The translations under genes and the position numbers were made by a program. Positions 57,262 through 64,000 of a stretch of DNA of 64,000 nt are shown here, one piece after another. Numbering within the stretch: the first letter of the stretch is position 1; every line of letters begins with the position of its first letter. Source of the stretch: Bathymodiolus brooksi (lineage: Eukaryota > Mollusca > Bivalvia > Mytilida > Modiolidae); assembly GCA_963680875.1 (NCBI GenBank), contig OY804578.1:99911689-99975688 (forward strand), read 5' to 3'. The notes beneath the pieces are model-generated. The model had not been told where the DNA came from, made no database searches, and was given only the letters and a program-made list of their open reading frames with translations.

Positions 57262-57560
57262 CGCTAAAATACAAGTGTGCACCACAAAATATGCAGCACT
57301 GAAATACAAGTGTGTGCCACAAAATAAGCAGAATTGAAATACAAGTGTGCACCACAAAATAAGCAGCATTGAAATACAAGTGCACCACAAAATAAGCAGC
57401 ATTGAAATACAAGTGTGCACCACAAAATAAGCAGCATTGAAATACAAGTGCACCACAAAATAAGCAGCATTGAAATACAAGTGTGCACCACAAAATATGC
57501 AGCATTGAAATACAGGTGTGTGCATTAAAATAGTCTGCATTGAAATAAAAGTGTGCACCA
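57262..57560 (+). repeat. 33-35-bp tandem array
   Basis: About 8.5 units built on 'cagcattgaaatacaagtgt' plus 'gcaccacaaaataag'. Some units lack one 'tg' and are 33 bp. Three overlapping minus-strand open frames here are repeat artefacts. Confidence 0.9.
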
Positions 57561-57688
57561 AATATATGTAAGACATTAGTCAAATATATCTCATACATAT
57601 TCCAGGTAAATATAAACCTTTTGTTAAAAATATAGAATGGAAATTACTACAATTTGTCATCAGAAAGTGGGATTCAGTTATTTGACAA

Positions 57689-57874
57689 ATGCACACAATA
57701 TATATCCAGCAGTTTTCACAATATTTTATTGTCCGAAAAGATAACAATAGGATCAGATACAAGTTTTACAACTTAGAGCATTCTTCTCCTATTACCAGCA
57801 ACTGGGGGGATAACTCAAATAAACATGTTCTTAGGCATTTGAAGGGAAAAAATCCCAAGATGTTTCGTCCTTAA
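57689..57874 (+). pseudogene. Decayed BED-type zinc finger (hAT transposase-like)
   Basis: An open stretch of 61 codons follows the BED finger layout: FSQYFIVRKDNNRIRYKFYN, a variable loop, then NSNKHVLRHLKGKNPKMF. In BED domains the pattern is Cx2C...HL-x-x-x-H-P. Here the two Cys positions read Tyr (Y-K-F-Y) and the last His reads Asn (KNPK), with the first His kept. Three of four zinc ligands therefore appear lost, each explainable by a single-base change. A stop follows. BED fingers are typical of hAT transposases and ZBED genes. The short 35-bp array precedes it. Confidence 0.5.
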
Positions 57875-58024
57875 TGGTTACAAAAGTTTATAAATACAAT
57901 AACAATCCTTACTTATCCAACACCATTTGCAATAGCTGCAACACTTCAGGTTTTGAAACAAATTCATATTAATAATCATTTAGGTTAAGTCTAAAGTTGC
58001 TATACAATAATTTAGTAACTGCAG

Positions 58025-58197
58025 TCAGTAAGAATGATAAACCAGTCAAAAAACCCCAAGTGACAAAGTTTCCACTGACATTCTTAAAATTGCATGAAGA
58101 CAAAACATACAATATATTGTTAATACTGAATTGTTATTTCCCTCAAGTTTACAAGTATACTAGTCCTCATCTTACAAGACTCTTTCAATCCCTCTAA
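58025..58197 (+). CDS. Candidate plus-strand terminal exon, Lys-rich
   Basis: Acceptor taatttagtaactgcag, then an open frame to TAA. The start SKNDKPVKKPQVTKFPLTFL and the following KLHEDKTYNILLILN look protein-like, with many Lys. It sits 150 bp after the BED remnant in the same orientation and may be more of the same transposase-derived sequence, but phases do not join simply and I do not recognise it. Confidence 0.35.
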
Positions 58198-58379
58198 CCA
58201 CACCAGATTTAAGATGTGCTGAAGTATAAAAATACTACTAAATCAGCCTGTCCCCCCTCCAGAGAGCCCACTCCTACTATATGGCCACTTCTTTATTGCA
58301 GAAGGGGTGAACTTATAAGAGGGGGACTACTATATTACCGACAGTCATAAAGGACAACAATTCCTTTAAGAAATATTTG

Positions 58380-58526
58380 AAGATACCTAAAAGGGGTAAT
58401 CGGAAGCAGTAAATCGAAGCAGGACAGGCAATATAATGTCCAAAAGAAAAAGGACAAAAAATAATCTACAAAACATTACACAGAAAACAAAAGATCACGC
58501 AACACGAATCACACTAAAAACTGGGG
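58380..58526 (+). repeat. Interspersed repeat M
   Basis: agatacctaaaaggggtaat, gcaatataatgtccaaaag, caaaacattacacagaaaac, aacacgaatcacactaaaaa. A plus-strand open frame starting here is repeat-derived. Confidence 0.6.
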
Positions 58527-58797
58527 TTAATTCTTCAATTGTAGGTAATAAATTTCAAGAGAAATATCTACTTTTTAAAATATTCTGGTCAAACTGCAGA
58601 AACTATGGTAGTCACATAGTCATAAAGAGATAACAAAAAAAAAACATTTGCTTTCAGAAATTCAAAGTTACATAATGATGCAAGAAGGGATGTAGACAGA
58701 AGAAGAGTATTAAGCAGGGAAATAAAATATCAGCTGCTGAAGTGACCAATAGTAGATATTTTGTCATTAAAATATTAGAATAGGATTCCATTTGATG

Positions 58798-59115
58798 CAA
58801 AGGGGTAATCAGAAGTCATAAATCTAAGATACCAAAGGGGTAATCAGAAGTCGTAAATCTAAGATACCAAAGGGGTAATCAGAAGACGTAAATCTAAGAT
58901 ACCAAAGAGATAATCAGAAGTCGTAAATCTAAGATACCAAAGGGGTAATCAGAAGTCGTAAATCTAAGATACCAAAGAGGTAATCAGAAGTCGTAAATCT
59001 AAGATACCAAAGGGGTAATCAGAAGTCGTAAATCTAAGATACCAAAGGGGTAATCAGAAGTCGTAAATCTAAGATACCAAAGAGGTAATCAGAAGTCGTA
59101 AATCAAAGAAAGGCA
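58798..59115 (+). repeat. 35-bp tandem array from the head of repeat M
   Basis: About nine units of ataccaaaggggtaatcaga plus agtcgtaaatctaag, very similar to each other. The unit equals the first about 35 bp of repeat M (compare 58380), and the body of a repeat M copy follows directly at 59100. Confidence 0.9.
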
Positions 59116-59310
59116 GACAATGCAATGGACAAAAGAAAAAAGGACAAAAGGATAAACAGTAATCTACAAAATAATACACAGAGAACTAAAGATTGAGCAA
59201 CACGAACACCACTAAAAACTGAGAGTGAAATCAGGTGCTCCGGAAGGGCAAGAAGTTCCTCCTCCACTAGTGGTACCCGTCATGTTACTCTAGTTACAAA
59301 TCCATTGATA
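59100..59310 (+). repeat. Interspersed repeat M, long copy
   Basis: ggcagacaatgcaatggaca, aaactaaagattgagcaaca, cgaacaccactaaaaactg, caggtgctccggaagggcaa, gtggtacccgtcatg. The most complete copy in the window. Confidence 0.65.
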
Positions 59311-59528
59311 AATCATGAGTGAGGAAAGGACCTGATAGTGATTACGACAATGGAACATTTACGTGGCCATTTGTGACACAGATATTCTGCAACGGTTAAT
59401 CAAGTCATGGTAGTGACCGTAAATTACAACAAAAGTACAATCACCCAGCAATTAATTAATAAGAAGCAATTTCAGTCTGGTTGAGATCAGAATATTATAA
59501 AAGATTTTTTTTTCAGAAACAGAACACA

Positions 59529-59635
59529 TTGATTTGATTTGATTTGATTTATTGTGTTTAATGCCACTTTCAGCAATATTTCAGCTATATCATGGCGACC
59601 AGTTTTAGTGGTGGAAGAAGCCGGAGTACTCCAAA
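59529..59635 (-). mobile_element. SINE tail with (GATTT)n end
   Basis: tgatttgatttgatttgatt, then ttgtgtttaatgccacttt, atttcagctatatcatggcg, gccggagtactcc. The pentamer run is the SINE's simple-repeat 3' end. Confidence 0.65.
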
Positions 59636-60001
59636 ATACATTGAGAGAGTAGAAAATGGTATATGAACAAGATTATAACTTAAATGAATAGTTACTTTCT
59701 AGGTTTGGTTAAGCAAACTCTGGCAAATGTCATCCTTCCAAACAAACACCACAATCTGGGACAATTTATAGATATACATGCATTTCCTAACAAACTCTAG
59801 CAAATGCAAAGAAAAAACACCAATCCAAGACAATTAATGTACATACATTTCCTTGCAAAATTAGGCTTAATACTGCCAAAATAACCAGAGATATTACACT
59901 GGACCATCGTGTGCTTACTTAATACTAAAACAAACCATAAACTGAAGACTATTGAATCAACAAAATGAGACACTATCTCAATACTTATTTTCTTCACTTA
60001 G

Positions 60002-60129
60002 CTATATGTGCCATTGGAGAAAATACAAATCATACTTAGTCTGCACAGAGTGTAGTCAAAATTTTAAATTTTCTATTAAAAGAACTCTTTTACTTCACAT
60101 AAAAATTGGATGCAGAACAATAATAAATG
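60002..60129 (+). CDS. Candidate plus-strand exon with a zinc-finger-like motif
   Basis: 128 nt between an excellent acceptor (tacttattttcttcacttag) and a good donor (AATG/GTATGT). The frame reads YMCHWRKYKSYLVCTEC, then SQNFKFSIKRTLLLHIKIGC, then RTIIN. The C-x2-C, a Phe four residues later, and H-x4-C recall C2H2/BED fingers; spacing between the second Cys and His is 14 residues, slightly longer than the classic 12. It could be a real exon of a zinc-finger gene or transposase. Neighbouring exons were not found. Confidence 0.35.
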
Positions 60130-60234
60130 GTATGTGAATTGTCTGATTCATAATGACGATTAAAATCATTGGACCGTGACAAATAAAGTAGTCCCACGGC
60201 ATTTGAAACATTATTTATTATTTTTGAAGCTTAA

Positions 60235-60655
60235 GCACAAATTATACTCCAGACATTTGTTGATCTATAACTTAATAATATTTAATAGAACAGAAATATT
60301 ACACAACTAGTTTATATGCCTTGCATGGCTTTTAATGATTCAAGTTGTTAAAAAAAAATGCCTCAATTTGGTCTAAAACAAATGATATATTGGAAACATT
60401 TGTTGAAAATATTTCATAGAGCAGAAATTACACAACTTGCTAGCTGGCTTGCATAGCTTGAGGTGATTCAACTACAACACAACTTGTTAAAAACACTGCC
60501 TCAATTTGGTCAAAATCAAATGTTAAACTCCAAACATTTGTTGAAAATATTTCATAGAGCAGAAATTACACAACTTGCTAGCTGCCTTGCATGACTTTAA
60601 ATGATCCAAGTACAACCCAACTTGTTAAAAACACTGCCTCAATTTAGTCAAAATG
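60235..60655 (+). repeat. Three tandem units of about 140 bp
   Basis: Units share 'aacatttgttgaaaatattt', 'catagagcagaaattacaca', 'acttgctagctg.cttgcat' and 'aacactgcctcaatttggtc'. The first is diverged. Confidence 0.8.
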
Positions 60656-62464
60656 ACATATTTTATCTATATTTGATAACGAAACCATTGACCTCATTAT
60701 ATTCCAATGTGTTTTACTATCTAGAAGCATCCCTACAGCTAAAACTTACAGATTGTACTACATGAATGACATAAACGTTAGCATTATATGAAATCTTAAA
60801 TGGGTTTTTTTTAACCACAAATAATTTTAATGCACTAAATTTTGCTGTAAACAATTTACTAGGTATACAGCTTTTATGAAATCTTAAATGTTAACGAAGC
60901 ACATGAATACAGTATTTTGCTTTGAGAATATTCTTCTTAAATAATATTCTAAGATTTTCCCCCGCAAGGAAAATGATTTCTTAGGTGTCATTGATGTGCC
61001 ATTTAGTTTAGAAATAGAAATAAAATCCGCCCCAAAAAACCCTCAAATGTTCCAAATTATTAAAATTTATAGGAAACAATAAAAAAAAATTAAACCTAAA
61101 TACAACACAATTACAAGATCAAAAGAATTTGTTTTATATAATTATTCTATTTTTGCAAAGTCATTATCTTTCTTTTTAATTCTAACTTTGAGCATAAAAT
61201 TTTGTCATAATATCTAGTTTAAAAAAAAATGTCATAAACTTTAACCTTAAAAATTGACATAATTTCTTTCTTTGCACTTAAGCCATAGTGCTCTTAAAGC
61301 ACTCAAGTCTTAAACAACCATAATAGTTGGACATTACTGTTCAAGAAGATTATCTCAGACATTTACCAAAATTTTTTACTGGACTGTCCAAGACAGAAAT
61401 TAGGTTTTTGGTGTTCCTAATCTTTCTTTTGTAATAAAGGGAAATTATACCTCCGAGGTTTAGAGTCTTCCATGGAATTGTCCCTATCTTACGTTTTAAA
61501 GCATGGTTAATGAAGGGTATTGGATCACATATTAGGACATTGTGGTACAACAATTCTAGATGTACCACAATGACTGATTGATTTTGTGTAAATCTTTACA
61601 CATCAATTCAGTCAACACTTCTGATTGGATTGTTATTTTCTAAAAACTTGGTGGAAATTACATATTTCAACCTATACATAAAGAACATGTTTTTATCCTA
61701 AAAAAGGCAAATATATTTCTTTATATACAGGTTATTCAGTGAAACCTGTCTACACAATACAACAAAGAGACCCAAAATTCTACAAGACATATGAGATTAA
61801 ATATAAATTTTCATGTTTTAATCTAAATAGAATTTTCTATTAAATTCAGAGATGGAAGTCCTCATTGATGAAAAAAGAAACCCCTTAAACAATTTTCTGA
61901 ATACCCTCATTTTCTAGCTGTTTTTTGACCAAGTTTGACCCATATTATTTCCAAATATTTTGTTATGAAAAAAGATGAAATCCACTGATCAGAGGTAAAC
62001 TTTCATCTCTGTAAATTTGAGATCAGTGCAGACAGTTTCCACTATAGATTTCTCAAGTGGTTTCATTTACCTACACTTTGATGTTATATTTTAAACTGTG
62101 GTCTTTCTTCAATAACTGTATATGATACTTGTGTTGTGCTGCAAGGAAGCTCTATAGATGTGGTATGTGCAAAGCTGTACAATTCCCTGTTAGGATGCTG
62201 CAATGTGGTCTACAAAAGCTATATTATTGCTGCAAGGAAGCCAAAGAGTGGTATACAATGTTATAACATGCTATTGGTGAATATCAAAGCAAAAAATGAA
62301 AGCTAGGACGATGATAAAATAGAAAAGCAAGCATGTACATTAAAAGCAAATTATGCATTCGTGAAATGATATACAAAAAGTATTTATGAATATTAAGGTT
62401 CTAAAACTAATGTTTAATTAGTGCTGGAATAATAAATTAAGTCCCAAATTAATTTAAGAAGCAG
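60656..62464. other. No firmly supported gene
   Basis: AT-rich. Apart from the weak exon at 61451-61555 nothing is recognised. 'gctgcaaggaag' recurs at about 62140 and 62231. Confidence 0.35.
61451..61555 (-). CDS. Weak candidate minus-strand exon
   Basis: The open frame reads LLYHNVLICDPIPFINHALK, then RKIGTIPWKTLNLGG, to a GGAG/GTATAA donor; an alternative donor AAC/GTAAGAT lies inside. The acceptor is weak. The upstream end overlaps a 12-bp inverted repeat (cattgtggtaca, tgtaccacaatg at 61539-61573). Unrecognised. Confidence 0.2.
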
Positions 62465-62740
62465 GAACTGTTTACCCTTCGTGACCACCTGAGTTCACCA
62501 CCAGTTTTTTGGTGGGGTTCGTGTTGCTCATCTTTTTAGTTTTTGTGTTGTCTTATTATGTGTCTTTACATTCTGAGTCCCATGTGATTTGTGTTTAATT
62601 GCGGATACCGGTGTCCAACACATATTGTGTTGTGTTTTTGTTTTGTTTTTCTTCGTCTTGTGTACCCTATGTTGCCAGTTTATCTAGATTGTCCTATTTT
62701 AATTGCCTCTTCGGTATTCTCTAATGTTTATTTAAAGATT
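62465..62740 (-). repeat. Interspersed repeat M, diverged reverse copy
   Basis: On plus: tttacccttcgtgaccacct, ccaccagttttttggtgggg, ttcgtgttgctcatcttttt, aattgcctcttcggtattct. Open frames here are repeat-derived. Confidence 0.5.
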
Positions 62741-62910
62741 GTCAAACCACAGCCAAAGACAACTGTAACTGTATGATGAAAAACAACAATATAAATGTTG
62801 TTTATTTTTCTGTTCAATATGTAAGGTATTTGTTGATCACAATCATTTACATTTGTCTTCTTCTCCTTGTCGCAATGACTATCTTAACTGAGAGAGAAAC
62901 TTCTAAAATT

Positions 62911-62974
62911 GAGCGAGTCAGTGATTGTTGTTTAACAGCAAATGAGCAATTTTCTAGCTATATTATGGTGAGGA
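62911..62974 (+). mobile_element. Second SINE-like tail family
   Basis: gagcgagtcagtgattgttg, tttaacagcaaatgagcaat, tttctagctatattatggtg. Confidence 0.5.
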
Positions 62975-63423
62975 CAAGCTTCGTTCAATGAAATGATGAT
63001 GATGTCACCTTGAGAAGCCACAATTTATGTTATAAACATTACATTGTGGTTTTTATTTGTTCAATAATCGGAGGCGAGACATGATTGTTCTTTCTGCTGA
63101 AATCGTTGACCATCACTGTTTAAACATAATCTTCTGTGAATTTTCATGTAAGACGAGTATGATTTTTTGCCTTTTGTAATGATAAACCTTGACAGCACTC
63201 TTTCTATAGCTCATGTATAGCGTTGTTCCTGTTTTAATTGTTACAGTAAGATTTTGTATTACTATCTGTAGACTAATTTTATACTACATTGTGTGTTCTG
63301 TCTTGGGAGATCTTTAAGCTTCTCTCTGTATTTAAGCATACTATGGGTTGTTGACTACCATGAAGCTAAAGCAACAGTAAGCATACATTTTAAGAAAATA
63401 TACTATTAATTTGATTAGGACAG

Positions 63424-63630
63424 GAAAAAAATATCTTTGTTTCTGCTAACATTCTTATAAAAAAAAATAGCATAGGGTAGGTAGGTAGACAAAACTTTTT
63501 ATTATTTTCTATTTTCATCTAGGTTATACATGACAAGGATCTGACATTAAATAACAGTGCTTGTCCAAAAACAGGGATCAAAACTTTAGGATAGGATAGG
63601 CACTAAAGTAGAAACACAGGTATTCTTTTT
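63424..63630 (-). mobile_element. MITE with CTGTGTTTC ends, copy 2
   Basis: Reverse complement of 26443-26642: ends atatctttgtttctgctaac and aagtagaaacacaggtat. The interior keeps 'gggtaggtaggtagacaaaa' and 'ttgtccaaaaa'. Confidence 0.6.
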
Positions 63631-64000
63631 TTCTTGGCCTAATCAGCATTCCAAGAATTATGTATTTGATATGAAACTGATAATATCTGATATAAACTGA
63701 TAATAATGAGAGTAAAGAAAAATCCACAGTAAAGAAAAGTATTATGTGATATCAATAGTAAAACAGCAATTACAATAATTAATATCACAATCGTATTACA
63801 ACTACAATAAGTCATGTGCACGTCATGTGTACTGAAATATTAGAGAATAAAATTAATTCCTAGAAATACAACACCTTCAAATTATTCTAGTACTGTATTT
63901 TCTTTCAGGAACTAAATGTTGTCTACAATTTCTATTTATGTACATTATTTAAATACATTTCATTTTCTTAAAATACATAAGAACATGCCATTGCCCTTTT

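Noticed and set aside
57172..57598. Three overlapping minus-strand open frames of 75-134 codons
   Set aside because: All are translations of the 33-35-bp array in different frames; none has a non-repeat core.
62591..62776. 61-codon plus-strand open frame
   Set aside because: It lies in a diverged copy of interspersed repeat M and is hydrophobic and T-rich.
1..64000. Bacterial or viral origin
   Set aside because: No long open frames, no operons and no ribosome binding sites. SINEs, MITEs, minisatellites and spliced exon signals all point to an animal nuclear genome.

Overview
The window looks like non-bacterial, AT-rich animal DNA. It has no long open reading frame, no operon-like packing, about one third G+C, long poly-A/T and poly-C tracts, and a very dense load of short interspersed and tandem repeats. 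tRNA-headed SINEs with a conserved 'ggtttcctccaccaataaaa' core and an 'aatattgttgaaagtggcatt' tail occur more than 20 times. There are also several copies of a repeat carrying 'ggtgctccggaagg', 'aaaaagacaaac' and 'aacacgaaca' blocks. Both resemble repeats I associate with bivalve molluscs, so a marine mussel (Mytilidae) is my best guess. That assignment is inference.

Genes are split into short exons. On the minus strand, from about 47.3 kb down to about 11.1 kb, I find a series of small open blocks flanked by good splice signals. The 5' candidate is an ATG exon at 47274-47176, with an E2F/CCAAT-type promoter just upstream; the 3' candidate ends at a stop at 11129. They could form one gene of about 36 kb or two or three genes. 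Several neighbouring blocks join in a consistent phase and others do not, so exons are missing or miscalled. I do not recognise the protein. Weaker plus-strand exon candidates lie at 18.98-19.12, 25.64-25.76, 58.02-58.20 and 60.00-60.13 kb; the last has a zinc-finger-like C-x2-C...H-x4-C pattern. A decayed BED zinc finger, probably from a hAT transposase, lies at 57.7-57.9 kb.

Layout. 0-6 kb: intergenic or intronic sequence with one possible coding remnant, two hAT-like MITEs and SINEs. 6.4-8.2 kb: a 32-bp minisatellite. 8.3-11 kb: a TA-flanked MITE and degenerate tandem repeats. 11.1-12.4 kb: possible terminal exons of the minus gene. 13-17 kb: terminal-inverted-repeat elements, one inserted in a tandem array. 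18-27 kb: scattered exon candidates and repeats. 28-29.3 kb: a composite TIR repeat and a 108-bp duplication. 32.1-34.3 kb: a hairpin MITE, then a 25-bp minisatellite with higher-order structure and an inserted MITE. 35.1-37.2 kb: two TIR elements. 38.7 kb: six identical 34-bp units. 39-47.3 kb: SINEs, the clearest exons of the minus gene, and a cluster of NRF1-, YY1- and E2F-like motifs. 47.3-64 kb: repeats, two 33-35-bp tandem arrays, more MITEs and the BED remnant.

All exon calls are hypotheses from splice motifs and reading frame alone; RNA-seq or protein homology would settle them.
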